Counted from the stretch's first letter, positions 7,514 to 16,073 are shown. The stretch is DNA of 35,925 bases from Lachnospiraceae bacterium (GCA_017548765.1 JAFYZH010000016.1:1-35925); one strand, 5' to 3'. The notes: generated from the letters alone by a model not told the origin. Numbers and translations are program-made.

Positions 7514-8410
7514 ATGGATATACGGATCGGTGAAAATATCAAACGTCTGCGCGGCGAAAAAGGCGTCACGCAGGAACAATTGGCGGAGATCCTGCACGTG
7601 TCTTCGGTCGCCGTCAGCAAATGGGAACGCGGGGAGACTATGCCGGATATCAGCCTGCTGCCGCAGCTTGCGTTCTACTTTCAGACCACCATCGACGAAC
7701 TGATGAACTACGATGCCTGCGCGGTCGAACTGCAGATCACACAGTTCATCCAAAAGCACACGGAGGCCGCCGCGGCTTATCAGAACGAGTTCTGCCTGCA
7801 GTTAGCTAAGGATGCCTTTCAGGCCTACCCGAACGACTATCGCGTCATGCTGATCTACATGTGGGACCTCATCGGGGGTGCCGCGGACGGTGATGACGCC
7901 GTCATCCGGCAGCATAACGGGGAGCTTAACAACCTCTGCAACCGCATCCTGGCAGGGTGCCGGGACGCGACCATTCGGGCCGATGCCCATGTCATCCGCG
8001 GTAAGATCCTGAAAGCCGAAGGCCGCGCCGAAGAAGCCCTGGCGCTCTACCGCAGCGAACTGCCGGACTGGTACCGCACCGCCGGCCAGAAGAGCGAGCA
8101 ACTCTTCGCAAAAGACACGCCGGAATTCGCTACGCTTCTGCGCGAAAACATCACGCAACTTCTGCGGCTGGCCCTGAATAAGAAATCCAAAGAGATCTGG
8201 TTTTGCATGGACGGTTCCGCCGAAGAAAAAGCCAGGCAGGCGGCCGCATTCTGCGACGCCTTGCAGACGCTGGCGCCCTTCTTTCCGGACGACAGCCTGC
8301 CGGGACTGATCTCCTACTTCGCCGAAGACTTCACGGCGAAACTGCAGTATCTCGCGAACGCAGACGCAGAAGTGATCGCGAAATTGAAGCCATACAGGAT
8401 CGCAAATTAA
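7514..8410 (+). CDS. XRE-family transcriptional regulator with helical C-terminal domain
   Basis: The protein has 298 residues. Residues 5-60 are a classic helix-turn-helix of the Cro/CI type (IGENIKRLRGEKGVTQEQLA, then VSKWERGETMPDISLLPQLA). The remaining 235 residues are Ala/Leu-rich helices that look like tetratricopeptide-like repeats, a common arrangement in clostridial XRE regulators that sense peptides or other small ligands. No sensor partner is adjacent. AAGGAG lies 8 bases before the ATG. A palindrome at 7375-7389 may be its operator. The gene is single and ends at a strong bidirectional terminator. Confidence 0.88.
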   Translation: MDIRIGENIKRLRGEKGVTQEQLAEILHVSSVAVSKWERGETMPDISLLPQLAFYFQTTIDELMNYDACAVELQITQFIQKHTEAAAAYQNEFCLQLAKDAFQAYPNDYRVMLIYMWDLIGGAADGDDAVIRQHNGELNNLCNRILAGCRDATIRADAHVIRGKILKAEGRAEEALALYRSELPDWYRTAGQKSEQLFAKDTPEFATLLRENITQLLRLALNKKSKEIWFCMDGSAEEKARQAAAFCDALQTLAPFFPDDSLPGLISYFAEDFTAKLQYLANADAEVIAKLKPYRIAN

Positions 8411-8456
8411 AAGTTATACCACTACGTATAAACAATAAACGAGTGCTGTAAAAGCA

Positions 8457-8492
8457 GGCAGGCCGTTTGGTTATTATACCAAACGGCCTGCC
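8457..8492. terminator. Bidirectional terminator between convergent genes
   Basis: A perfect 15-bp inverted repeat (arms 8457-8471 and 8478-8492) surrounds a 6-base TATTAT loop. The minus-strand transcript is followed by TGCTTTTA and the plus-strand one by ACTTTCTATT. It lies between the convergent XRE and lipoprotein genes. Confidence 0.85.
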
Positions 8493-8532
8493 ACTTTCTA
8501 TTCCGTATTACATCTGCGATGTAATCACATTG

Positions 8533-9090
8533 TTATTCATTGGTATTCCCACCAAAATCTAGAATTAGTTCCATTTCCTTAGTGCTTCGGTCGCGATAAT
8601 AGACAGACCCCAACATAACATCTATGTACGTATTTCGACTTTCATCGGTATAATAGATGCGGTGAATAATACCACTTCCACCTTCAAAATCGGGAGCAAA
8701 TGCATATGCATTAAAAGCCTTTGTTACTTCCCATTCAAATTCGCCCGCATTGTCAGGAAGATCCTTTAATCCCCGGCATATCCCGATGGCTTTCTCTCTG
8801 GTCAGATACGGGGCATCCGCCGGGATCTCTCCGTACAAGATTTTGAGTTGTTTTACGTAGTTTCCTGCCTCCGGAAATTCCGGATCTTTCACAACTCGAT
8901 CATCCGATATGATCTCACTGTACGGATACTCGGGTAAAGTAGACGGGATTGCTTCTGTTGTGATCGAGGCCTCGTTTTTCTCTTCCTTTTCCATACTGTT
9001 GTTCTCTGGCTTCACGTTGTCATTGCTGCATCCGATCAGACAAAACAAAGCAAATGCCATGACACATAACAAATTGATTTTATGTCTCAT
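8533..9090 (-). CDS. Small lipoprotein of unknown function
   Basis: The protein has 185 residues. It starts with a lipoprotein signal peptide; the lipobox LIGC puts the lipidated Cys at residue 21. An Asn/Glu/Lys-rich linker (22-50) leads to a globular domain with many Tyr and acidic residues, which I do not recognise. It has no catalytic motif I can name. It should be anchored on the outer face of the membrane. AAAGGAGG is placed 8 bases before the ATG. It is transcribed alone. Codon use looks more AT-rich than in its neighbours, so it may have been acquired more recently. Confidence 0.82.
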   Translation of the reverse strand: MRHKINLLCVMAFALFCLIGCSNDNVKPENNSMEKEEKNEASITTEAIPSTLPEYPYSEIISDDRVVKDPEFPEAGNYVKQLKILYGEIPADAPYLTREKAIGICRGLKDLPDNAGEFEWEVTKAFNAYAFAPDFEGGSGIIHRIYYTDESRNTYIDVMLGSVYYRDRSTKEMELILDFGGNTNE

Positions 9091-9171
9091 AATCTTGTCC
9101 TCCTTTCATGCGTTTTGGCCCCTACGAAAAGCCTCGTAAGGTTTTCTGTTTATATGAAGACCAAAGAGCAC

Positions 9172-9200
9172 ATTATTTACCCTTCTACTACATATATCAA
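9172..9200 (-). promoter_or_regulatory. Promoter of the small lipoprotein gene
   Basis: On the minus strand TTGATA (9195-9200, 5/6) and AATAAT (9172-9177, 5/6) are separated by 17 bases, about 80 bases before the start codon. Confidence 0.6.
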
Positions 9201-9296
9201 CTTTTTTTCTCGTTGGTTGCACGTTTTTTGTATTTTCATGTGTTTTTTCTCATCGTCATTTCGAAAAAGCACTCAATTATATAGTACACACAACCT

Positions 9297-9587
9297 TCAT
9301 TCGCTCCGCTTTCGGTTCAAATACGCCGTGTAGCTTGCATTGGCCTGCTCAGACTCTTTCTTATCCCGCCAGGCGTCGATCTCCGAGGAGATCGCGAGCA
9401 TCTCGTCCACGATCTCCTCGATGGTGCGCGGCTTCGCCTCGCGCAGGTACGACGTCATCCGCCGGATCGCCTTCGGACTTCCGAGCTGCTTTGCGAACGC
9501 GTCGGCAAATTCTACGGGGTGCCCCATCGCGGCGAGTGTCCTCGCCAGTTCGTCGCGCGCCCGACTCCATTCCATTTGATTATCCAT
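9297..9587 (-). CDS. Small helical protein of unknown function, coupled to the GH31 gene
   Basis: The protein has 96 residues, strongly charged and predicted helical throughout. The segment with EEIVDEMLAISSEIDAW suggests an amphipathic or coiled-coil stretch at about 57-75. It has no signal peptide, membrane segment or Cys. The ATG comes 4 bases after the TGA of the GH31 gene, with only a weak GAGTGAGAG upstream, so translation probably depends on coupling. I do not recognise the family. The coupling and lack of any competing reading frame with a ribosome binding site make it a likely real gene. Confidence 0.65.
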   Translation of the reverse strand: MDNQMEWSRARDELARTLAAMGHPVEFADAFAKQLGSPKAIRRMTSYLREAKPRTIEEIVDEMLAISSEIDAWRDKKESEQANASYTAYLNRKRSE

Positions 9588-9591
9588 ACTC

Positions 9592-11862
9592 TCACTCGAT
9601 CACTTTCAACGTGTATTCGCCGCGTTCGTACGCGTAGCCGTCACCGGCATCGTCGTACATTTCGTAGTGTGCATTGTCCCCGAAACGGCGGTAAATGATC
9701 TCGTCCGTCTGCTCTTCGGTCGAAAGCGCCGCCACGCGCATCGGGATGATACTACCGGCCTTCACGAAGACCGGAATGCGAGGAAGCGGCGCGTCCACGG
9801 TCGCCGTGGTGCCGCCCTCGTACTTCTGGCCAGTCTCGAAATCGAACCAGTCACAGCCCTTCGGGAAGTAGACCTCGCGGGTTTTCGCCACGTTAAACAG
9901 TGTCTTATTATCCTTGTCAAAATACAACGGGCAAATGACGGGGCAGACCATCATCGACTCGCCGAACAGGAACTGGTCGGTGATCTCCCAGGTCTGCGGA
10001 TCCTCCGCGAAATCAAACGCAAGGAAGCGGATCATGGAGCGATCCTGCAGCCACACACGCCCTGCCTCCGAATAAATGTACGGCATCAGCTGGTAGCGCA
10101 GGCGGTTCGCCTTCAGCAAAGCATCGTAGAATTCGCCCTTAAAATTCCAGATCTCGCGTCGGCAGTCCGTGCCGTGTGCGCGGAACATGGGCAGGAAGGC
10201 CGCGAACTGGAACCAGCGTGTGTAGAGCTCACAGTAACCATTGTCGTCGAGCGCCTCGTCGTAGTCCCCGTCCCAGTACCAGTTCAGGCCGCGCTTCACG
10301 AAGAACGCGCCGATGTCCATGGTCCAGTACGGCAGACCGGACGCGCAGAAATGCAGGCCGATCGCGATCTGGTTGCGGTAGGTCTCCCAGCTGGCGGACG
10401 TGTCGCCCGACCACATGATCGTGCCGTAGCGCTGCTGCCCGGTGTAGGCGCTACGCGTCAGGTTGCAGACACGCTTCTCCGGCACCTCCGGGTGCTCCTG
10501 CATTGCCCCGCGCTGCCCCTCGTAGATGCCCATCGCATGGTACAGGGGAAATGCGTTCGCGTATTCGTAGGACATGCGAAGTCCCGCTTCCGTGCAGAAT
10601 TCGTGGTAGTTCTCGCTCTCCTCCATGCGCATGAGGCGGCTCCATTCGGGCGTGAACGGCTCGCTGCTGTCACACCACCAGGCGTCCGTCCCGTACGAAT
10701 AGTGCGTCCGCTTCAACTGGTCGAAGTACAGGTCACGCGCCTCCTTCTTAAAAGGATCGTAGGCCGTGCATGCCGGCAGCAGCAATCCTTTCGCGGCAAA
10801 TTCCGCATTGTCCGGCGTACCTTCAGCCATGGTCGGCCAGATGGAGATCATGTAATGCACATGCTGCTCGTGCAATTTGTTGATCATGGTGACGGGATCC
10901 GGGTAGCGGGACGCGTCATAGGATTTCTGGCCCCACTCGCCGTCCGGCCACGTGAACCAGTCCTGCACGATGCAGTCCATGCCAATGCCGAGCTCGCGCG
11001 ACTTCTGCGCGGTCTCCACGAGCTCGTCCTGGTTCTCGTAACGCTCCATCGACTGCACATAGCCATAGGCCCACTTCGGCAGCATGGCCGCCTTACCGGT
11101 CAGGAAACGGTAGCCCGCCACCGCCTCGTTCATGGTGCCTGCGATGAAGTAATAGGTCAATTCGCGGTCTGCCTCAAGATAGAGGTAGGCCCCATCTTTG
11201 TCGTCGTGGAAAATGAACGGGCTGTATGTGTCGGTCAATATGCCGTAGCCCGCCGTTGAAACGAACATTGGAATGGCGATCTTGCGGTTCGCCTGATGGA
11301 TGTACAGCGTCCGCCCGCGCAGGGAGCCGAAGCCCTTCTCCTGCTGGCCCAGGCCATAAAGTGCCTCATTGGCCGGCATAAAATGCCAACGGATATGGTA
11401 GGACGGCCCCGTCGGGATCTTCAGCGGATCCTCGAGGATCTCCTTCTTACCATCCGCGGTCTCAACGATCCGCGTCTTCTGCTCAACGTCCGCCAGCCGA
11501 TAGGTCTCGAACTGCTCGAACTCCTTCGACTCACTGTTTCGCTCCGCGAACAGAAGCTTCCCCTCGGGCGTGAAAAACGACACCGCGCCGCTCTTTCTCT
11601 TCACGCTCACGGTGACCTTCGGCAGGATCATCACGATCCGCTCCTCCGTCTCCCGGAAACTCCACTCACCAAACGTCTCCTTGCAGACCACGCCCGGCCG
11701 CTCCTTCCCGGACAACTCCTCCGGCGCGTACGTCACATGTACGATCCGCTCCGACTTCGGCTCCAGGTACAGCGTCCCATAGTCCGCGCGAAGGACCAGC
11801 ACATCCTCCCTTCGCTCCACCTTACCTATCTCTCTACTCTTCTGCTTGATCACAGGCAACAT
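9592..11862 (-). CDS. Glycoside hydrolase family 31, alpha-xylosidase-like
   Basis: The protein has 756 residues and no signal peptide, so it acts in the cytoplasm. GH31 enzymes are retaining alpha-glycosidases. An N-terminal beta-sandwich (1-250) precedes the TIM barrel (about 260-610) and C-terminal beta domains. The nucleophile is D398 in WWCDSSEPF and the acid/base is D487 in WSGD. The blocks DWFTWPDGEWG (301-311) and PMFRAHGTDCRREIW (558-572) resemble the alpha-xylosidases of Cellvibrio and Bacteroides (xyloglucan) more than maltase-type enzymes, but alpha-glucosidase cannot be excluded by eye. AAAGGAGG lies 10 bases before the ATG. It follows the GH10 gene after 53 bases and is coupled to the small protein downstream. 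Confidence 0.9.
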   Translation of the reverse strand: MLPVIKQKSREIGKVERREDVLVLRADYGTLYLEPKSERIVHVTYAPEELSGKERPGVVCKETFGEWSFRETEERIVMILPKVTVSVKRKSGAVSFFTPEGKLLFAERNSESKEFEQFETYRLADVEQKTRIVETADGKKEILEDPLKIPTGPSYHIRWHFMPANEALYGLGQQEKGFGSLRGRTLYIHQANRKIAIPMFVSTAGYGILTDTYSPFIFHDDKDGAYLYLEADRELTYYFIAGTMNEAVAGYRFLTGKAAMLPKWAYGYVQSMERYENQDELVETAQKSRELGIGMDCIVQDWFTWPDGEWGQKSYDASRYPDPVTMINKLHEQHVHYMISIWPTMAEGTPDNAEFAAKGLLLPACTAYDPFKKEARDLYFDQLKRTHYSYGTDAWWCDSSEPFTPEWSRLMRMEESENYHEFCTEAGLRMSYEYANAFPLYHAMGIYEGQRGAMQEHPEVPEKRVCNLTRSAYTGQQRYGTIMWSGDTSASWETYRNQIAIGLHFCASGLPYWTMDIGAFFVKRGLNWYWDGDYDEALDDNGYCELYTRWFQFAAFLPMFRAHGTDCRREIWNFKGEFYDALLKANRLRYQLMPYIYSEAGRVWLQDRSMIRFLAFDFAEDPQTWEITDQFLFGESMMVCPVICPLYFDKDNKTLFNVAKTREVYFPKGCDWFDFETGQKYEGGTTATVDAPLPRIPVFVKAGSIIPMRVAALSTEEQTDEIIYRRFGDNAHYEMYDDAGDGYAYERGEYTLKVIE

Positions 11863-11885
11863 AACAATTCATCCTCCTTTTCGAG

Positions 11886-11914
11886 GTGACAATGGGGACG
11901 GTTCCGTTTGTCAC
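11886..11914. repeat. REP-like hairpin element
   Basis: A 29-base imperfect palindrome with perfect GTGACAA/TTGTCAC ends and a core of the type GGGGACGGTTCCG. From memory, elements with this core are dispersed in many Firmicute genomes and relate to REP elements mobilised by TnpA-REP (Y1) transposases; no such transposase is in the window. It sits between the GH10 stop codon and the GH31 ribosome binding site. Confidence 0.6.
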
Positions 11915-11915
11915 A

Positions 11916-13061
11916 TTATTCGGCGGGGTCGTAGCCCGCGTGTTCTTTGATCTGCATTACGCCGTAGAGTGCGTACTTCGGGTCCAGGTCGCTGTCGTAG
12001 AGCTGCGGGCTGTACTCGCGTCGCCACGAAAATCCATCCGAGAAGCCCCAGAACGTCACCGCGTCCATCCGGATCTTCCCGGCGTCCGCGCGCTCAAACA
12101 GCCCCTGGAACAGCTCATAGCAATACCGACCCTGCGTCTTCAGGTTCGTGTCCGTATTCACTAACGCGCCCTGGTATTTTCCGAGGCCCACGTCCACCTC
12201 CGTAAGCTCCAGCTTAAGGCCGGTCTCGGCCAATATATCCACGCCCTCCAGGTAGGTGGTCACATCGTCCGCCGTGAACAGGTGCGCCTGCAGGCCGATG
12301 CCGTCGATCAAGGACCGCCCGTCATCATCCTTCAGCGTCTTTACAAACTCCGCGATGCAATCCGCCTTATACTGTTCATTGTAGTCGTTGTAGTACAAAT
12401 CGATCGACTCCGGCGCATACTTATCCGCATAGTAGAAAGCATACCAAAGGTAATCGTCGCCGATGATCGTCCGCCAGTTGCTCGCACGCATGCTGCCGTC
12501 CTCCATCCACGCTTCATTGACCACGTCGTACGCGTAGAAAAGGTCAATGTACCCCAGAGTCTTAAGTTCTTCAAACACGCCGCTGATCAGCGCCTCCATG
12601 CGAGCCAGCATCTCCTCGCGGTCGACATAATCTCCGTTGATCGCAAAGTCCTTGCGGAAGATCCAGTCCGGCGTCTGGCTGTGCCAGATCATCGTGTGCC
12701 CACGCATCGAAAATCCGTTCTTCTTCGCCCAACCCATGAGCGAGATCGCTTCCTTGTTGAATTTGACGACCGGCTTCCCCGCCGCCTTGCTCTGCGCCTG
12801 ATCCAGGATATAGTCCGGCTTCATGGCATTTTCCATGGTGCAGCTGTTGAACTGCGCGACCATCAGGTTCGACGTCGCCTCCTTTTGCGTCACATTCGCG
12901 GAAATACAAGTTCCGACCTTCATACCGTGCTCTGCGAACACATCCTTCAGCACCTTATCCGTGACTTCGCTCTGCGCCGGCAGTTTCACCTTACCCGCAC
13001 TGCAGCCCGCCAGAACCACCAGGAAAATGAATAAAATGCTGATAATACCCTTTCGTTTCAT
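11916..13061 (-). CDS. GH10 endo-1,4-beta-xylanase, lipoprotein
   Basis: The protein has 381 residues from the chosen start. The lipobox LAGC places the lipidated cysteine at residue 20, so the enzyme is anchored at the cell surface. It is a single GH10 barrel of usual size that cleaves beta-1,4-xylan with retention. The acid/base is E183 in DVVNEA and the nucleophile E288 in LTEVD. The family signatures NAMKP (78-82) and WHSQTPDW (126-133) are present. There is no carbohydrate-binding module. ATG 13061 was chosen because GGTGGAGG lies 8 bases upstream and the signal peptide begins there; a start at 13103 would add 14 residues that contain the ribosome binding site. Xylo-oligosaccharides it releases could feed the cytoplasmic GH31 enzyme. 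Confidence 0.94.
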   Translation of the reverse strand: MKRKGIISILFIFLVVLAGCSAGKVKLPAQSEVTDKVLKDVFAEHGMKVGTCISANVTQKEATSNLMVAQFNSCTMENAMKPDYILDQAQSKAAGKPVVKFNKEAISLMGWAKKNGFSMRGHTMIWHSQTPDWIFRKDFAINGDYVDREEMLARMEALISGVFEELKTLGYIDLFYAYDVVNEAWMEDGSMRASNWRTIIGDDYLWYAFYYADKYAPESIDLYYNDYNEQYKADCIAEFVKTLKDDDGRSLIDGIGLQAHLFTADDVTTYLEGVDILAETGLKLELTEVDVGLGKYQGALVNTDTNLKTQGRYCYELFQGLFERADAGKIRMDAVTFWGFSDGFSWRREYSPQLYDSDLDPKYALYGVMQIKEHAGYDPAE

Positions 13062-13104
13062 GTCATAACCTCCACCCATATATTTTCGGATCCGCCTGGC
13101 CATG

Positions 13105-13884
13105 TCAGTCCGGCTTCACACCCAGGAGATGGTCGGACAGTTCCTTGCGTCCGATCTCCCCAAAATTCAGTTCCTTCTTCTCGAAGTCGAAAAGCAGCAG
13201 CCCCGCCGCGTTTCGCTCCAGCTCGTGCACCACGGCCCCCGAAGCGTCGATCACGCACGTCGGCGCCGTCTGGTATGGCGCTGTCGCATCCACCGTCAGG
13301 AACGGCGTCACATTTTCCACCGCCCGCGTGATCAGATGGCTGCGTATCATCTGATAGCGGCTTGTGTCGTCCGTGTCCGCCACATCATTGAACAGGACGA
13401 TATTCAGATCCGTCCGCGCGCGGTACAGCTCGCGGAAATACTCCGGAAAGCGCACCTCAAAGCAGATCCGGACGCCGATCTTATACTCTCCGATCGTGAA
13501 CACGCCGTCTTTATCGCCTTCGGTGAAATTATCGCGGTCCCAACCGTATAGCGCCCGTTTGTCATACCACGTCGCGGGCTCGCCAGGCACGAAGAAATAC
13601 GCCCGGTTACGGTACACCTCGTCAAAAGCGATGGTCCCGGCGAGGATGCGGATCTTATATGCATCGGCCAGCTCCTGCAGCCGCGGCAGCGCCTGCGTGA
13701 CTGCCGCCATGTCGACCGACTGGCTGTCCGGCAAGTCCCGCGGCGGATAGCCGGTCAATGCGCACTCCGGGAACACGATCAGCTCCGCCTGCGAGGCGGC
13801 GGCCTGACGGATCGCATTTTCCATCTCGACCATATTTCGCCGGATATTTCCGGTCACTCCAAACTGGTAAGCAGCGATCTTCAT
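13105..13884 (-). CDS. Carbon-nitrogen hydrolase (nitrilase superfamily)
   Basis: The protein has 259 residues and the Glu-Lys-Cys triad of the nitrilase superfamily: E40 in FPECALTGYPPRD, K109 in YDKRALYG and C141 in RICFEVRFPE. These enzymes hydrolyse amides, carbamoyl groups or ureides in the cytoplasm. The exact substrate is not readable. ATG 13884 has AAAGGA 9 bases upstream; earlier in-frame ATGs at 13908 and 13944 have none. It is first of the unit nitrilase-GH10-GH31-small protein. Its position beside the xylanase could be chance; an amidase acting on amide decorations is speculation. Confidence 0.87.
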   Translation of the reverse strand: MKIAAYQFGVTGNIRRNMVEMENAIRQAAASQAELIVFPECALTGYPPRDLPDSQSVDMAAVTQALPRLQELADAYKIRILAGTIAFDEVYRNRAYFFVPGEPATWYDKRALYGWDRDNFTEGDKDGVFTIGEYKIGVRICFEVRFPEYFRELYRARTDLNIVLFNDVADTDDTSRYQMIRSHLITRAVENVTPFLTVDATAPYQTAPTCVIDASGAVVHELERNAAGLLLFDFEKKELNFGEIGRKELSDHLLGVKPD

Positions 13885-13901
13885 ACGCTCGTTTCCTTTC
13901 G

Positions 13902-13915
13902 TGTACATGTTTACA
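13902..13915. promoter_or_regulatory. Possible LacI-type operator upstream of the nitrilase-xylanase unit
   Basis: TGTACATGTTTACA is an imperfect palindrome like the TGTAAAC-type half-sites of LacI-family operators. It lies between the sortase terminator and the nitrilase ribosome binding site. It is a weak match, given only because it precedes sugar hydrolase genes. Confidence 0.2.
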
Positions 13916-13923
13916 ACCGTGTA

Positions 13924-13961
13924 TTTAAAATCGTCGGTCCGCACGCTGTACGGACCGACGA
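13924..13961 (-). terminator. Intrinsic terminator after the sortase gene (end of pilus operon)
   Basis: Perfect 11-bp arms (13931-13941 and 13951-13961) around a 9-base loop, followed on the minus strand by TTTTAAAT. It separates the pilus operon from the nitrilase-GH10-GH31 unit. Confidence 0.82.
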
Positions 13962-13983
13962 ATTATTTATGTATTTGTGTTGA

Positions 13984-15423
13984 TCATTCTTCAGTTTCCT
14001 GCTTTACGGCCTCGCGGTCATCGCGATGGTAGCGGGTAAACAGAACGTCCGCTGTCCAGGTGCCGATCATCAGGATCAGCATGAGCGGTGTCCATTTATC
14101 GATAAGGATCATAGGCAGGCGCATATTCTCCGTAGCGATGAATGCGAGCAATGCCAGCAATGTGAGTACAGCCTCGATCGCGATACCGGTGTAGAACTTA
14201 CGAGCGAACGGCTCGACATCGTAGATCTTCTCGTTCTTCGCTTCGTTAACCTTACGCATCTTGCGGATGCGGCCGTACTTACGCTTCAGCATCGTCACAG
14301 GTGCCAGGATGTAGATCGTGACGAGCAGGCAGATCAGGTTGACAAACGCCCAGGCGTTCCGTCCGTAGGAGCTGCCACCCGGCATAAACAGATCGAAGAA
14401 ACCGCTGAAGATGGGCCAGCGTTCCTTAACGCCGGTTCCCGCCGCGCTCTCCGGGCTGACGGTGTAATCCGAGGTCGTAGGCTCTTCAGAAGAAGCCTCC
14501 GGTGTGGATCCTGCTTCGGTCGATGCTTCCTCCGTCGTCTCTGCCTCCGTTGAAGCTGCCGGTGTCGACTCTTCTTCAGTCGATGCTTCTTCGGTCGTCT
14601 CTTCTTCCGTTGACTCTTCCGGAGTCGACTCTTCAGAGGAGATCTCCTCCGTCGTCTCTTCCGTGGTCGGTTCGATCGGCGTGATCGACGGTTCCAATAC
14701 TCCGAAGAGTACCAAACGTCCATTCGTCACGGCGCCGGCGCAAGTGGAGAGGCAAATGATCTGCTTCGCTCCCTTTGCCGCATTCGCGTCCATGATCGTA
14801 GCATGTTGCGCTATATATTGAACCAGTTCATCCAGGTTCCGGTTTCCGACGGAATAGATCGCATTCTCGTAAGCATCGGTCTGAAGGACCGCAAAGAAAG
14901 TGATCTCATCGAGTCCGCCCGGGTAAGCCAATGTACCCTTTTGATGCTTGTAGAAAAACTCCTCATCGAGGAAGCGATCCAGATCGCCGAACATCGCACC
15001 ATTGTCCATGTGGTGACCGAAGATCACGATATACGCATCGCTCATATCCGGAGCATTATCGTATGCCATGTAGATGGCGCCGGTCAGGCTGGAGTTGCCA
15101 TCGATGTCATGGTTCGCATAGTAAAGGTCATTATCCGACTGCATGACCGGATAATCGATGTGTGTATCATCAACGCGAAGCCATGCACGGTAGTCCTCAC
15201 GGGACTGCGCAAGCTCATCCTGAACTTCATCCTTCAGGACGTCGTCGCCGAGGTCCAGGCCTCCCGAGGCAAATGCACGGTTTTGCGTATAGAGCTGCTC
15301 ATACAGGGAATAGCCACTGTACAGAACCAGTACTGAACCCAGCATGACAGAAGCAGCTACGAGGACACGGATACCGGTGACACTCAACAGATCGATCAGT
15401 TTGATTTTTCTTAAGAAACGCAC
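13984..15423 (-). CDS. Class B sortase with Thr/Glu stalk and multi-pass membrane tail
   Basis: The protein has 479 residues from a GTG start at 15423, chosen because AAAGGAGG ends 7 bases upstream. An in-frame ATG at 15441 lies before that site. Residues 16-38 are a membrane anchor. The sortase domain (about 60-245) has the catalytic His in GHHMDNG (136-142), Cys228 in CLSTCAG and Arg236 in TNGRLVLFG. The GHHMDNG..MF block is typical of class B. After it come about 75 residues of Glu/Thr/Ser repeats (250-325) and a tail with at least three membrane segments (about 358-378, 412-430, 440-460), absent from classical sortase B. The gene is third in the pilus cluster and probably polymerises or anchors the pilin through its ISPTG motif. 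Confidence 0.92.
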   Translation of the reverse strand: MRFLRKIKLIDLLSVTGIRVLVAASVMLGSVLVLYSGYSLYEQLYTQNRAFASGGLDLGDDVLKDEVQDELAQSREDYRAWLRVDDTHIDYPVMQSDNDLYYANHDIDGNSSLTGAIYMAYDNAPDMSDAYIVIFGHHMDNGAMFGDLDRFLDEEFFYKHQKGTLAYPGGLDEITFFAVLQTDAYENAIYSVGNRNLDELVQYIAQHATIMDANAAKGAKQIICLSTCAGAVTNGRLVLFGVLEPSITPIEPTTEETTEEISSEESTPEESTEEETTEEASTEEESTPAASTEAETTEEASTEAGSTPEASSEEPTTSDYTVSPESAAGTGVKERWPIFSGFFDLFMPGGSSYGRNAWAFVNLICLLVTIYILAPVTMLKRKYGRIRKMRKVNEAKNEKIYDVEPFARKFYTGIAIEAVLTLLALLAFIATENMRLPMILIDKWTPLMLILMIGTWTADVLFTRYHRDDREAVKQETEE

Positions 15424-15446
15424 CCGTCGTCCTCCTTTCATTCTTA

Positions 15447-16073
15447 CTACAGTTTACTTCTTCGGATCACGGTGATGACCGTTCCGAGGATCTCATCCTT
15501 CTTAACCGGTCCGAAATAGCGGCTGTCCATGCCATCCTTTCGGCCGTCCACGAGGATGAAGTATTCATCGACCCCCAGCACCAAGGGGTAGTTTACTCTC
15601 TCGCCGCGTTTCGGCGTATCGTAGAAGATCATCGGCTCGGAAATCGAGCGCCCGTTTACGACGGGACGATTTCCCATGTTGATGTCTACCGAGTCACCCG
15701 GTACCGCGATCACACGGCCGACAAACATCTGTTTCTTACCTTCATCGACTTCCTTCTCAAAAACGACCAGCTCCTGGAAAGCGGGGCTGCGGTCCAGTCG
15801 ATAGAAGATCAAAAGGTCACCCGCATCTACACGAGGCGACATATCCTCATTCGGCATATGCGTGATCCCGATGATCTTGAAAAACAGGATCCATATCAGG
15901 AACAGGAATACGCCGAGGTAGATCAAAAACCAATGGTAACTCTTCAGGCCTTTTTCGTCCTGATCCAGTTCCTTCATCAGTTCGTCCCGGTCGGGCTCGG
16001 CCTCCTTCGCGATCTTCGGATCGACTGTCTTATCCTTTAAGACAGGCTTTATTTTCTTTTGTTTCGTAGCCAT
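15447..16073 (-). CDS. Signal-peptidase-I-like protein lacking the Ser/Lys dyad (SipA-like pilus factor)
   Basis: The protein has 208 residues, with a long charged cytoplasmic N-terminus (1-45), one membrane segment (47-66) and an extracellular S26 domain. The position of the catalytic Ser (canonical G-x-S-M-x-P) reads E76-D77-M78-S79-P80, so Asp replaces Ser. The position of the catalytic Lys (canonical K-R-V-I-G-x-P-G-D) reads G119-R120-V-I-A-V-P-G-D, so Gly replaces Lys. Other boxes, such as DSRYFG (183-188), are kept, so the fold should be intact. From memory, S. pyogenes SipA has the same Ser-to-Asp and Lys-to-Gly changes and is needed to polymerise FctA pilin. Placement between a Spy0128-like pilin and a class B sortase supports the same role here. 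Confidence 0.88.
   Translation of the reverse strand: MATKQKKIKPVLKDKTVDPKIAKEAEPDRDELMKELDQDEKGLKSYHWFLIYLGVFLFLIWILFFKIIGITHMPNEDMSPRVDAGDLLIFYRLDRSPAFQELVVFEKEVDEGKKQMFVGRVIAVPGDSVDINMGNRPVVNGRSISEPMIFYDTPKRGERVNYPLVLGVDEYFILVDGRKDGMDSRYFGPVKKDEILGTVITVIRRSKL

Noticed and set aside
9667-11259. 530-codon plus-strand frame opposite the GH31 gene
   Set aside because: Arises from GC bias at third positions of the GH31 gene; the translation is rich in Arg, Val and His with no domain.
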